64,000 nucleotides of DNA, taken from assembly GCF_004310335.1 (NCBI RefSeq), contig NZ_SIRS01000007.1, forward strand, positions 1 through 64,000, given 5' to 3'. The notes below the pieces were generated by a model that saw only the letters and a list, made by a program, of their open reading frames with translations, was not told where the DNA came from and did not search any database. Shown one piece after another: positions 15,732 to 24,989 of this stretch (positions are counted from its first letter, which is position 1; each line of letters opens with the position of its first letter). The position numbers were made by a program, and so were the translations under genes. The DNA comes from Hyunsoonleella pacifica (lineage in GTDB: Bacteria; Bacteroidota; Bacteroidia; Flavobacteriales; Flavobacteriaceae).

Positions 15732-18515
15732 CTAATTATCAATTTTAACAAGGGACATTTTACCATTATAAGGTTTACTTCCTTTTTGTTCTAAAGCCTT
15801 TTTTGCTTGACTAATGGAATTAAACTTTTCATAGTATATAAAATATTTATTCGTGTTTACATCAAAGAAAAAGTTCACATTCTTCTCTCCTGATGCTACA
15901 ACTTTAGTTACAAAATCATCTCGTTTCTCAACAGTATTATGTACTGCGATTACCATATAATAACCAGGTTCTTCATTCAATACATTTTTAACAATTTGAA
16001 TGTTTTTAGTTTGTTCTTCTCCAAAATCAAAATCCTTTTCTAGTAATTGGGTCGCTCTTTCATCTGTAAATTTTTTAATTCTAGCTAAAGCTGCTTTATC
16101 TTTGTTATACCTGTCTTGTTGGTTATCATAAGCTGCACGACGAATTCTTCGTTTTCTCTCAAAATCTGTAGCTTCATTTATTTGCTCTAAATTCAGTATC
16201 AAATCTCTTTTAGCACTTAATAGTTGTTGTTGTTCAGACTTCAATCGTTCTAAAGCATCTAAATAAAATTCATTTACAGAATCATTTTTATCTTTTACTT
16301 TTCTTTTGCGTTTTAGATAAACCGTTTCCAACTCAATAATTTTTATTTGTTGCTCTTCTAATTTTTTATCTATTTCATCTTTTAGAGTTTCAAGCTCTTG
16401 ATTTTCTGCTGTTAAACTTTTAAAAGGCTTAGGTGCTAGATAAATTCCTTTTTCACTTAAATCGTTTTCTTCTTTTAAATCATCTAAGTCTTTTTGCTTA
16501 ATATCAATTTTTTCAGATAACCTTTTCATCAATTCATCCTGAACCTCTTTGGCATCACTGGTTTCATTTACCAAAGCATTCATTAATTTGGCTGCTTCGT
16601 CATTTGCTACAGGAATTTCTACTTCATTATTAGCAGTATCTTTTTCTGCTGCTTCAGCTATTTTACGATCCTCTTCAGCTTTTTTCTCAGCTTCAAGTTT
16701 TAACCTTTCTTCTTGTAACTTTTTCTCCTCTTCAACTTTTCTTTGTTGCTCTAGTTCAAGTTTCTCACGGGCTTCTTCTTCTATTCTTTTTCTTTCCGCT
16801 TCTTGTCGTAATTTTTCTTCTTCTTGGGCTTGGCGTTTAACTGCTTCAGCTTTTTTCTCTGCCTCCAATTTTAATCTTTCTTTTTCTGCTGCTTCTGCTA
16901 TTTTACGAGCTTCTTCAGCCTTTTTCTCAGCTTCAAGTTTTAACCTTTCTTCTTGTAATTTTTTCTCCTCTTCAGCTTTTCTTTGCTGTTCTAATTCAAG
17001 TTTCTTACGAGCTTCTTCTTCTATTCTTTTTCTTTCAGCCTCTTGTCGTAATTTTTCTTCTTCTTGGGCTTGGCGTTTAGCTGCTTCAGCTTTTTTCTCT
17101 GCCTCTAATCTTAATCTTTCTTTTTCTGCTTCTATTTTAGCCTTAGCTAAAGCTTCAGCTTCTAATTTTTCGGTTTCTAGCTTTTTACGTGCCTCTTCTT
17201 GAGACTTAATCTTAGCTTCTTCTTCTATTCTCTTTTTCTCTGCTTCTGCGAGTTTTCTCTCCTCTTCAGCTTTCAATTTCGACTGTTCTTCGGCTTCTTT
17301 TCTTTTTGCTTCTTGTTCTAGTTGCTCTTGCTCATCAACCACAGGAATCTCTTTAGTTGTTTTTTTAGTTATAGTTTCATCGCTATTATCTATGGATGTT
17401 TCCTTAGAAATTTCAGGTTTTTCAATTTTTGCATTAGCTTGTTCTTTTTTAGCTTCAGCTCGCCTTTTTGCTTCAATTTCTACTCTTCGTTCTGCTATTC
17501 TAGTACGGTCTTCGTCAGTTAAGCTATTACTTTTTTTAGGTCTTCGCTTTTTAGTAGTATTGAAAACAGATTGTTCCTCATCATCATTGCCATAACTGTA
17601 TCTATATTTATTATTAAAGCGATACGCAAGTGTAATTTCATGTGAGCTTCCAAACTCGGAGAAATCTCCCATAGACTGTTCATAATTATATTCAATAGCA
17701 ATATTATTGGTAACATTAATACCAATACCTGCCGATGCTCCATATAAAGTATTGTATCCTGCTTGTCCCCAAATTCCTTTTGGCACATTTAGCATTGCTA
17801 GTCCAGAAATAACCGTTTGGTCTTTTTTAAATTCACTCCTTATTAATGTTGAAAACTTACTGTTATTAAAAAAGCCTCTTGAGTTCATATATCCCGTATA
17901 CATTACATGGGCCTGAAGTGCTTGTTCTGGGTTATCTTCTATTATCTGAGATTCATTTAAATTATACGTTACTAAATTGTTTATAGATAAACCAAAATCA
18001 AAAAAATCTGTACCATAATTTATTCCTGGGTTTATTGCTATTAAAAAGTTAGATGGTATATTTTGTAAAGATGGATCAGATACATTAACAACTACTCTAC
18101 CTTCATTCAATCCACTCTGGTAAGCACCAATATTCAATCCAAAAGTTAAGTTACTCTCCCTACTAATATTTACATTATATGCGAAGTTTAAAATACCCCC
18201 AAAAGTGGTTAAAACACCAAAATCTTGTTGAAATAAACCAATACCAGCACCTACATTCTCTGAAAAACGACCTGAATAACTGAATAAATATGACTGTGGC
18301 GCATCACTAAATTGTGCCCACTGTTTTTTATTAGTAAAACTTATATATTTATTTTGCTCTCTAACAAAACTAAAGGTTGGGTTAATGGCATATCTATTAA
18401 ACTTTAATGAGTTTCTAACGGGTAATGCTAAAGCAACAACACCATTACTCTCTTGAGAATGGAATTGTTGAATGATAGATAACATTAGAAACATATATAA
18501 TAGATATTTGTTCAT
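15732..18515 (-). CDS. PorP/SprF protein fused to coiled coil and SPOR-like end
   Basis: A 927-residue envelope protein. A signal peptide (MNKYLLYMFLMLSIIQQFHS) leads into a PorP/SprF-type barrel (about 25-320, with NRYAINPTFSFVREQNKYISF). A very long charged coiled coil rich in Glu, Lys, Ala and Arg follows (about 330-650), then a second helical part (650-845). The C-terminal module (about 845-927, GYYMVIAVHNTVEKR to SQAKKALEQKG) resembles a SPOR-type peptidoglycan-binding fold. It could link an outer-membrane T9SS partner to the wall or periplasm. It ends one base before the upstream gene's stop, hence one operon, and its position matches sprD of the F. johnsoniae sprCDBF operon. The coil contains a recent 240-bp duplication. 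Confidence 0.8.
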   Translation of the reverse strand: MNKYLLYMFLMLSIIQQFHSQESNGVVALALPVRNSLKFNRYAINPTFSFVREQNKYISFTNKKQWAQFSDAPQSYLFSYSGRFSENVGAGIGLFQQDFGVLTTFGGILNFAYNVNISRESNLTFGLNIGAYQSGLNEGRVVVNVSDPSLQNIPSNFLIAINPGINYGTDFFDFGLSINNLVTYNLNESQIIEDNPEQALQAHVMYTGYMNSRGFFNNSKFSTLIRSEFKKDQTVISGLAMLNVPKGIWGQAGYNTLYGASAGIGINVTNNIAIEYNYEQSMGDFSEFGSSHEITLAYRFNNKYRYSYGNDDEEQSVFNTTKKRRPKKSNSLTDEDRTRIAERRVEIEAKRRAEAKKEQANAKIEKPEISKETSIDNSDETITKKTTKEIPVVDEQEQLEQEAKRKEAEEQSKLKAEEERKLAEAEKKRIEEEAKIKSQEEARKKLETEKLEAEALAKAKIEAEKERLRLEAEKKAEAAKRQAQEEEKLRQEAERKRIEEEARKKLELEQQRKAEEEKKLQEERLKLEAEKKAEEARKIAEAAEKERLKLEAEKKAEAVKRQAQEEEKLRQEAERKRIEEEAREKLELEQQRKVEEEKKLQEERLKLEAEKKAEEDRKIAEAAEKDTANNEVEIPVANDEAAKLMNALVNETSDAKEVQDELMKRLSEKIDIKQKDLDDLKEENDLSEKGIYLAPKPFKSLTAENQELETLKDEIDKKLEEQQIKIIELETVYLKRKRKVKDKNDSVNEFYLDALERLKSEQQQLLSAKRDLILNLEQINEATDFERKRRIRRAAYDNQQDRYNKDKAALARIKKFTDERATQLLEKDFDFGEEQTKNIQIVKNVLNEEPGYYMVIAVHNTVEKRDDFVTKVVASGEKNVNFFFDVNTNKYFIYYEKFNSISQAKKALEQKGSKPYNGKMSLVKIDN
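16641..17120 (-). repeat. 240-bp tandem duplication in the coiled coil
   Basis: Two consecutive 240-bp units (16641-16880 and 16881-17120) are almost identical; for example 16801-16860 and 17041-17100 differ at a single base. They encode an 80-residue coiled-coil unit (KRQAQEEEKLRQEAERKRIE onward) twice. The near-identity at synonymous sites indicates a recent duplication or ongoing unequal recombination that changes coil length in 80-residue steps. Confidence 0.9.
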
Positions 18516-18516
18516 T

Positions 18517-19956
18517 TTACTTTAGAACTGTGATAGATCCTTTTTTTATATTTTTATTTGAGGTTTTAATGATGTAATAGTAAATAGGGTTTACGTCTTT
18601 AAAACTTAATTCTTTTTCAGGCCAATTATTTTGATAGTTGTTTGTACTTAACACTACTTTTCCTTGAGCGCTTATTAATGTAACTTCAGTGTTTGTTCCA
18701 CTCACAAATTCTTGAGGAATAACCCAAGTATCATTTATACCATCTCCATTAGGTGTAATTACATTAGGTATATTTGCTACATTAGGAAAAGGTTCTGTTA
18801 CCCTAAAACTTATTTCTTGTGTTGCGTTACAACCTTCAGTTTGTGTAATCTTTACTTTATAATTGCCTTGTTCTGTTACTTCATAATTACTTTCATTGGC
18901 ACTAGCAATACGTACATCATTTATATACCATTCAAATATTGGATTAGTTGCTGATGTAGTTACATTTACCATAAGTCTTTCTCCTGACTCTAATCTGTTA
19001 TTTTCATCAACATCAATCTCACTTGTAAAATCTCTATTAATTAAATCGATAGATGCTGAGGCGGTACAACTATTCAAATCTACTCTTACATCGTATTTAC
19101 CTGCTTCATTAGTTTCATACATCTGGCTCGTTGCTCCATCGATCTCTTCTCCGTTTCTAAACCATTGATAGGATACTCCATTAATTGCACTTAATATTGT
19201 TGGACCATTTGCTGAACAATAAGGGTTACCTAAACTAGAACTAATAGAAGATGAGTTTGAACCTGAGTTGGCTTCACTTACTGTTACTCTATTTGAAAAT
19301 GAATCTGAAGTACATGTTCCATAATTAGTTTCAACAAAATAAGTACCTTCAGCACTTACCTCTAAACTTTCTCCTGATGCAATAAGAACAGATGTTGTAG
19401 GGCTAGTCTCTTTATACCAATTAAAAGTTAAACTAGGATATTGCAGAGGTGAATCGTTCATAGCATCACCTGGATTATCAATAGTTAGCAAATAGCTACC
19501 ACCAGCACAAAACACACCTGTATCTATTAAATTATTGATGGTAAATGGGCTATCTTGAATTTTATAATAAGCAGCAAACCCATTTGAAGCACTACTGGTA
19601 GCTTCAGGAGCCGTACTTTTTACCCTTACTTTGTAACCTTCTCCAGCAGTTTCATTTGGTATTGAAAAACTTAAGGTAACAGGTGAGGTAGTAACATTTC
19701 CTGCTTCAGTAGAAAACACAATTTTGGCATTGGAAAAACTACCATTTGCATCAGATAATTCTATAATAAATTTGTTAGATGCTTCTAAATCTCCCTCAGG
19801 AGAGAACGAAAATGTAACCTCGTAAGCATTAAAAGAAGAACTAGCACAAGCCTGTGTAAACCCTAAATTGGGTTTACTTATTGCTATCTGTGCATTTAGG
19901 GTTGTACTTAAACCTAAAACGATAATAAGAAAATTAAAAATAGTAAAATTCCGCAT
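18517..19956 (-). CDS. Gliding-associated CHU_C domain protein
   Basis: A 479-residue secreted protein with a signal peptide (MRNFTIFNFLIIVLGLSTTLNAQ), several immunoglobulin-like segments (for example YQWFRNGEEIDGATSQMYET and FEWYINDVRIASANESNYEV) and a C-terminal CHU_C type B sorting domain beginning NIPNVITPNGDGINDTWVIP. It should leave the cell through the T9SS. It is the first gene of the run continuing into the PorP-coiled-coil gene (one-base gap), the SprB-repeat gene and sprF; by position it corresponds to sprC. Its exact role is unknown, but a partner or accessory of the adhesin is the natural guess. Confidence 0.8.
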   Translation of the reverse strand: MRNFTIFNFLIIVLGLSTTLNAQIAISKPNLGFTQACASSSFNAYEVTFSFSPEGDLEASNKFIIELSDANGSFSNAKIVFSTEAGNVTTSPVTLSFSIPNETAGEGYKVRVKSTAPEATSSASNGFAAYYKIQDSPFTINNLIDTGVFCAGGSYLLTIDNPGDAMNDSPLQYPSLTFNWYKETSPTTSVLIASGESLEVSAEGTYFVETNYGTCTSDSFSNRVTVSEANSGSNSSSISSSLGNPYCSANGPTILSAINGVSYQWFRNGEEIDGATSQMYETNEAGKYDVRVDLNSCTASASIDLINRDFTSEIDVDENNRLESGERLMVNVTTSATNPIFEWYINDVRIASANESNYEVTEQGNYKVKITQTEGCNATQEISFRVTEPFPNVANIPNVITPNGDGINDTWVIPQEFVSGTNTEVTLISAQGKVVLSTNNYQNNWPEKELSFKDVNPIYYYIIKTSNKNIKKGSITVLK

Positions 19957-20074
19957 GCAGTTCTATCATTTAATAAAACCTCTAGGAATTAGATTTTGTC
20001 CAAATAAGCTTTGGATTTGTATTACAAGATTAAATACCTAGAGTTATATCATACATTATTAGTTAATACTTTTT

Positions 20075-21397
20075 TTAGTCATCTAATGATTCTCTATCAA
20101 TATTAGATGCTATAATTTTGTTTATTCTAAGTCTATAGTCTGGTCGTTTATAATTATCTGCTGCTATAAAAGTTTCAGTGTTATTACTCTTAGAATACAC
20201 ATTGAAAAAAGCTCTATTCCCATACCAATTCTCTAAATCATCATTATTAGCATTATTTTCAACAAAAATGTTACCATTACAATTATTAAAATACATCTCC
20301 TTTAATCCTATTTTTTCCAAATTGTTCTGATTTACATGAATGTTTTCATCTAAAACAACGGCTGGATTAAAACCAGAAATCACACTTTTTGACATGTTTA
20401 ATTCAGCATCTACTCCTACGTAAATAGCTTCATGTACTAAGTTCATCTTAATATCTGCTTCTAAATCTTTACTAGAATTTAAAAAAGTTAAATTTGTAGC
20501 CTCTATTGTAGTTTTGCTTTTTTCAAAATCTATTTCCTCCTTTTTATAATATGACAGTACTTCTAAACACCTATCTCCACTACCATTAGAAACATAAGGT
20601 GATCTAATAGCCAATGAATTTGAAATTATTGACGCTGTACCATAATTAAATTTAAAATCCGTTCCTTTTGATTTGTATGACACTGTATTTGATAAGGAAA
20701 CATTTCCTCCCCAAACTTCAAATCCATCCTCACCAGAATTACTAATCATTACATGATCAATTTCAGTAGCTGCACCAACACTGGCTAATAAGAGTCCATT
20801 AAAATATTTATCTTGAGATATACGCTTTCCTGCGTATTCTACACGAACATACCTCAAAATACCTGAAGACCCCAATATTTCATCTCCTCCATAATTGGTA
20901 TTTGCATAATCTGCAGGACTAAGATTAGGGTAAAAAGATGCTACAGAACCAGAGCCATATCTGTTAATAGGAGCGTCTCCAAGAAGTATTAAACCTCCCC
21001 AATCTCCAGCTCTTTTAACACTTCTATTGGAAGTAAATATTATAGGATCTGTAGATTTACCTTCAGCCAAAATTTTAGCCCCTTTAGAAATTGTTAATGA
21101 TCCATTTGTCTTGTAATCACCTAAAATTACAGAGCCTGGTTCAATAGTTAAAGTAATGTTTGGGGCCACAAAAACACTTCCTAAAAGCAAATAGATTTCT
21201 CCCTTTTTTAATGTTTCATTTTCAGATATAGTTCCTGCCAAAATTTGTGTAGGCTCTCCATAATCAATTTTATTGGATTTAAATTGTGTCCAATTGTTTA
21301 ACCAATTATTTTCTCCAACTATACCTTTTTCCTGTTGCGCATAACAACTTAAGGTAATCAGGAATACTAAGATAATTTGAGTAATGTTTTTCATCAT
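20075..21397 (-). CDS. Secreted beta-helix family surface protein
   Basis: About 440 residues with a Sec signal peptide (MMKNITQIILVFLITLSCYAQQ). I therefore start at 21397 rather than at the frame's first ATG at 21448. The mature part is rich in short hydrophobic strands and turns (LTIEPGSVILGDYKTNGSLT, IDHVMISNSGEDGFEVWGG, LSNTVSYKSKGTDFKF), which resembles a right-handed parallel beta-helix seen in Bacteroidota cell-surface proteins. The block GDWGGLILLGDAPIN is typical of that group. No C-terminal sorting domain is obvious, and there is no enzyme motif. It lies 118 bases upstream of the adhesin locus on the same strand and may be cotranscribed. Function unknown. Confidence 0.65.
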   Translation of the reverse strand: MMKNITQIILVFLITLSCYAQQEKGIVGENNWLNNWTQFKSNKIDYGEPTQILAGTISENETLKKGEIYLLLGSVFVAPNITLTIEPGSVILGDYKTNGSLTISKGAKILAEGKSTDPIIFTSNRSVKRAGDWGGLILLGDAPINRYGSGSVASFYPNLSPADYANTNYGGDEILGSSGILRYVRVEYAGKRISQDKYFNGLLLASVGAATEIDHVMISNSGEDGFEVWGGNVSLSNTVSYKSKGTDFKFNYGTASIISNSLAIRSPYVSNGSGDRCLEVLSYYKKEEIDFEKSKTTIEATNLTFLNSSKDLEADIKMNLVHEAIYVGVDAELNMSKSVISGFNPAVVLDENIHVNQNNLEKIGLKEMYFNNCNGNIFVENNANNDDLENWYGNRAFFNVYSKSNNTETFIAADNYKRPDYRLRINKIIASNIDRESLDD

Positions 21398-21612
21398 ACT
21401 TATATTTTTTCTGTTGAGGGATAAATACCTACAATTCAACATAATCAAAAATAATAGAATTATCTATGAAATACCAAATATTTCGATGAAACACATATTT
21501 ATTCATAGAATTATCTCAAAATAATCGATGAAATACATTAAATAAAGATATAAAACAATAAAGAAAGAATAATCTTTCTTTATAAAAATTGAAGTATCAT
21601 AAAACGGAAGAC

Positions 21613-21641
21613 AATAAAAAACCCAATAATAAAATTGGGTT
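21613..21641 (-). terminator. Intrinsic terminator after the small exported protein gene
   Basis: On the minus strand AACCCAAT (21641-21634) pairs with ATTGGGTT (21627-21620) and is followed by a T-rich tract. It ends transcription of the 21672-22118 gene, so the downstream 20075 gene needs its own promoter. Confidence 0.7.
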
Positions 21642-21671
21642 GTACTACATTATAACTAACAAAAAATTCAC

Positions 21672-22118
21672 TTAATGAAATTCGCTATATTCGTGTAAAG
21701 ACTTCAATGTTTCTTCATAAAAAATGATGGCTGAAACTAAATCATCAGTATCAGAATAAGGTAATATTCTTTCTTGAAATTCTGATGTTCTTTCTAAAAA
21801 CTCATCTGTAGCATCAAACTGATCATCTAAAGCTTTTCTATTATCACTATCGTTTGGTATACCTAAAGTAGACATTGTAACTCCAGGCTTAGTGGCGAAG
21901 GCAATGTAAGGCATTAATTTTACTAAGCTTTCAATTCTTTCAACGTAAAGTACTAATAACTCTCCTTTTGCCATTCTATCTAGCTCATCTTTACTATGAT
22001 ATTTTTTTATAGCAACGTTATCACTAATAATACTTTTTGGCTGTTTCTTTTTTTGAGCAAAACCAATACCAGAAATTAGTATAAAGCAAAAACTAAGGAA
22101 GAATAATTTCGTTTTCAT
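21672..22118 (-). CDS. Small exported protein of unknown function
   Basis: 148 residues with a clear signal peptide (MKTKLFFLSFCFILISGIGFAQ), giving a mature protein of about 125 residues that is mostly helical and acidic (ALDDQFDATDEFLERTSEFQ). I recognise no domain. The gene has its own terminator and faces away from the HAD phosphatase gene, with a 200-bp AT-rich gap between the two starts. It is a real gene judging by signal peptide and codon use, but nothing links it to a pathway. Confidence 0.7.
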   Translation of the reverse strand: MKTKLFFLSFCFILISGIGFAQKKKQPKSIISDNVAIKKYHSKDELDRMAKGELLVLYVERIESLVKLMPYIAFATKPGVTMSTLGIPNDSDNRKALDDQFDATDEFLERTSEFQERILPYSDTDDLVSAIIFYEETLKSLHEYSEFH

Positions 22119-22321
22119 GGATTATGATTTGGGTTTAGGTTGCTAAATTATGTAATTTATCGTAAAAAACAAGCGTTTTGTCGATTTTTTTAAAATATTT
22201 TTACTTGAATAATAATTCCTTTAAATTCTAATATGATTAAAAAATATCTTCTAGAGAATTAATTAATTTATATAAATTTAAAATGCATAAATAAAGTATT
22301 TTTACGATTTAAAACAAATGC

Positions 22322-23128
22322 ATGAATTTATCAAAAGTTAGACTTGTAGTTACTGATATGGATGGTACACTACTTAATACCAACCATGAAGTAAGTCCTT
22401 TATTTTTACAACTTTTTCAAAAATTAATTAAGCACGATATAATTTTTGTTGCAGCCAGCGGGAGACCATATTATGGTATGGTAGAAAAATTGTCTGAAAT
22501 AAAAGACAATATGATTTTTGTTGCAGAAAATGGAGGTTTAGCTATTCATCAAAATAGTGTATTTCTTTCTAATCCTATAAATGAAAACAATTTAAAGAGA
22601 ATAATAACAATAATAAGTACAGTTGAAAATGCACATCCTGTTTTTTGCACTCGAAATAGGGCTTATGTGATGAGTAGGTCTCAACAATTATTAAATCTAC
22701 TCTCTGAATATTACCATAACTATAAAGTAATAAATGATACAAATGAAATTAAAGATGAAGTATATAAAGTTGCTTTATTTCATGAGGAAAGCTCGGAAAA
22801 GTATATATATCCACACATTAAGGAATTAGAATCTAATTTTAAAGTAAAATTATCTGCCACACATTGGGTTGATATATCTGAAAATATTGCTAATAAAGGC
22901 ACCGCTATTAAACAAATACAGCAACGCTATAATATTAGTACAGAAGAAACTCTGGCTTTTGGAGATTATAATAATGACCTTGAAATGTTAGAAAGTGCAT
23001 ATTTTAGTTTTGCTATGGAAAATGCTCATCCTAAAGTAAAATCTACGGCAAGATTTCAGACAAAAAGTAACAACGATTTAGGTGTTGAAACTGTACTTCA
23101 AAAACTCTTGTTAGAAAAAGAAAAATAA
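22322..23128 (+). CDS. Cof-type HAD phosphatase
   Basis: A cytoplasmic haloacid-dehalogenase superfamily hydrolase of the Cof/type IIB group, which dephosphorylates sugar phosphates, nucleotides or cofactors. Motif I is VVTDMDGTLLN (nucleophile and acid/base Asp, residues about 9-19). Motif II is in VAASGRP, the motif III lysine is in NKGTAIKQ, and motif IV is FGDYNNDLEML. The C2B cap lies between motifs II and III. The length of 268 is normal. The substrate cannot be predicted. It stands alone on the plus strand. Confidence 0.88.
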   Translation: MNLSKVRLVVTDMDGTLLNTNHEVSPLFLQLFQKLIKHDIIFVAASGRPYYGMVEKLSEIKDNMIFVAENGGLAIHQNSVFLSNPINENNLKRIITIISTVENAHPVFCTRNRAYVMSRSQQLLNLLSEYYHNYKVINDTNEIKDEVYKVALFHEESSEKYIYPHIKELESNFKVKLSATHWVDISENIANKGTAIKQIQQRYNISTEETLAFGDYNNDLEMLESAYFSFAMENAHPKVKSTARFQTKSNNDLGVETVLQKLLLEKEK

Positions 23129-23211
23129 ACCTCTAAGCTTTAAGTTTTATATTTAATACGCAACCTTTCTTTATTTTTACCATCTTTAAAGTAAAAAGTA
23201 TTTTTTTTACT

Positions 23212-23682
23212 ATGAAATTTAAGTTTTTAATTCCCATTATATCATTATTTTTTCTACTTAGTTGTAGTATTGGTAATGATGATAGTTTAGATTTTCAAGC
23301 AGTTCAAAATGAAGAGATATTCCAATGGCATTTAACCAATGTTTCTGGAGGTATTGCTGGTATTGACATTGATTTTAAAATGGATACTATTGTATGGGTT
23401 TTTAATGTTGATCTTGTAGGTAGTGGCGAACTACAAGTACAAAATAATAATACGGATATATCTTTAGAAGATGGTTTAGATACAGGAACCTACCCTATTT
23501 CTATACCAGTATACGACACACAATCCATCCTTTTTATTGATGGAAATGAATATGCTGGGTTACTCACTCCTAGTGAAAATGACTTAATTATTAGCCAGAA
23601 TATAAAATCGGACGGAAATACTATCTCAGATGGCTTTGTTTATACTTTTAAACGCAAAGTAATCACTGAATCTGACAATTAA
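23212..23682 (+). CDS. Putative lipoprotein
   Basis: 156 residues beginning with a lipoprotein signal peptide (MKFKFLIPIISLFFLLSCSIG, lipobox LLSC), so probably anchored in the outer or inner membrane. The mature part looks like a small beta-rich domain (FKMDTIVWVFNVDLVGSGELQ). I recognise no family. Its stop codon directly abuts that of the convergent gene at 23683. Confidence 0.65.
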   Translation: MKFKFLIPIISLFFLLSCSIGNDDSLDFQAVQNEEIFQWHLTNVSGGIAGIDIDFKMDTIVWVFNVDLVGSGELQVQNNNTDISLEDGLDTGTYPISIPVYDTQSILFIDGNEYAGLLTPSENDLIISQNIKSDGNTISDGFVYTFKRKVITESDN

Positions 23683-24942
23683 TTAAGTTTTTTGCTTTTT
23701 CTTTTTTGCTGCAGGAAATAATACATTGTTAAGAATTAAGCGATAACCAGGTGAGGTTGGATGTAAATCTAATTCCGTTTTCGCATCGCCTACTCTATGC
23801 TGGTAATCTTCAGGATCATGCCCTCCATAAAATGTAAAGAATCCTTTTCCTTTAATACCGTGAATGTATTTGGCTTCTCCATTAGTACGATTTTCTCCCA
23901 TTACTAGTACATTTGATTTTATCTCATCTCGTGTAAACGCAGTAGTTTGCCCCATAAATCCCTTAACCAATGCTGTATGACTTTGACATAACATGGTTGG
24001 GATAGGATCCCATTTTGCTGAAAACTCCATTAATGAAAAATAGTCTGTTGTCTTAGATATAGCCCTCTTTCTAGTAGTATCTATAGATGAGAACTCATAA
24101 ACCTTAGGGCTTCTTTCTAATAGAAAGTCTGTGAAAGCAAAAGTTTTATTATAATCAATTCTATTCTGATACGCTGGATCGCTTCCATCTCCATCAAACA
24201 TAGGTTCACAAATATCAATACCTTCTACTGCAAGTGCAATATCAAAACTATCCGTGGCACTACACATAGCAAACATAAAACCTCCTCCTAAAACGTAGTT
24301 TCTTATTTTTAATGCTACATCTAATTTTGCATCAGACACTTTCGCATATCCTAACTTTACTGCAAGAGCTTCTGCTTCTTTTTTTTCTTGTATATACCAT
24401 GAAGAAGAACGATACATCCCATAAAATTTACCATACTGTCCTGTAAAATCTTCATGATGTAAATGTAGCCAATCGAATAGTAGAAGGCCATCATTTAAAA
24501 CTTCTTCATCATAAACTGTTTCGTAGGGAATCTCAGCATACTTTAAAACCATTGTAACAGCATCATCCCAAGGTAATTTACCTTTAGGCGTATACACTGC
24601 TATTTTTGGTGCCTTTTCTAATACTACGGCTTCCATATTCTGGCTTGGGCTTGCTATTTCTTCAAGAATATTTTCTGCTTTTCCATTTGAAATAACTTCA
24701 AAAGACACGCCTCGAATTTGACATTCTTGTTGGATTACGTCAGTGTCAGGTAATAAAAAAGACCCGCCTCTATAATTTAATAGCCACTTTACTTTTAATT
24801 GTTTCTCTAACGTCCAATAGGTTATCCCATAAGCTTTCAAATGATTTTTTTGGCTTTCTGCATCCATTGGAATGAGAATGTAGGATGCGTGAATTTTGAT
24901 GCTAAAAAATAATATTATAGAAAATATCAGGGCTTTCTTCAT
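23683..24942 (-). CDS. Exported protein, asparagine synthetase B-like by label only
   Basis: 419 residues with a signal peptide (MKKALIFSIILFFSIKIHAS). From memory, relatives in flavobacteria are often labelled asparagine synthetase B because of an N-terminal ILIPMDAESQKNHLKAYGIT block. I see neither an N-terminal catalytic Cys nor the SGGLDS ATP-binding loop of AsnB, and the protein is exported, so that label is probably wrong. The regions KIAVYTPKGKLPWDDAVTM and YVLGGGFMFAMCSATDSFD look like a class I glutamine-amidotransferase-type fold, with a Cys after the glycine turn and a histidine-rich stretch (LHLHHEDFTG). A hydrolase- or sugar-binding-like role is possible. Function unknown. Confidence 0.6.
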   Translation of the reverse strand: MKKALIFSIILFFSIKIHASYILIPMDAESQKNHLKAYGITYWTLEKQLKVKWLLNYRGGSFLLPDTDVIQQECQIRGVSFEVISNGKAENILEEIASPSQNMEAVVLEKAPKIAVYTPKGKLPWDDAVTMVLKYAEIPYETVYDEEVLNDGLLLFDWLHLHHEDFTGQYGKFYGMYRSSSWYIQEKKEAEALAVKLGYAKVSDAKLDVALKIRNYVLGGGFMFAMCSATDSFDIALAVEGIDICEPMFDGDGSDPAYQNRIDYNKTFAFTDFLLERSPKVYEFSSIDTTRKRAISKTTDYFSLMEFSAKWDPIPTMLCQSHTALVKGFMGQTTAFTRDEIKSNVLVMGENRTNGEAKYIHGIKGKGFFTFYGGHDPEDYQHRVGDAKTELDLHPTSPGYRLILNNVLFPAAKKKKQKT

Positions 24943-24989
24943 AAGTCGAAAGATAAAGAAAAAAACAACCTAAGCGAATTAATCAAATG

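Noticed and set aside
16641-17120. Repeat array as CRISPR
   Set aside because: Adjacent 240-bp in-frame units without spacers, encoding coiled coil.
16549-17202. 217-aa plus-strand serine/phenylalanine-rich ORF
   Set aside because: Antisense of the coiled-coil region; GAA/AAA/GCA codons read backwards give TTC/TTT/TGC without stops.
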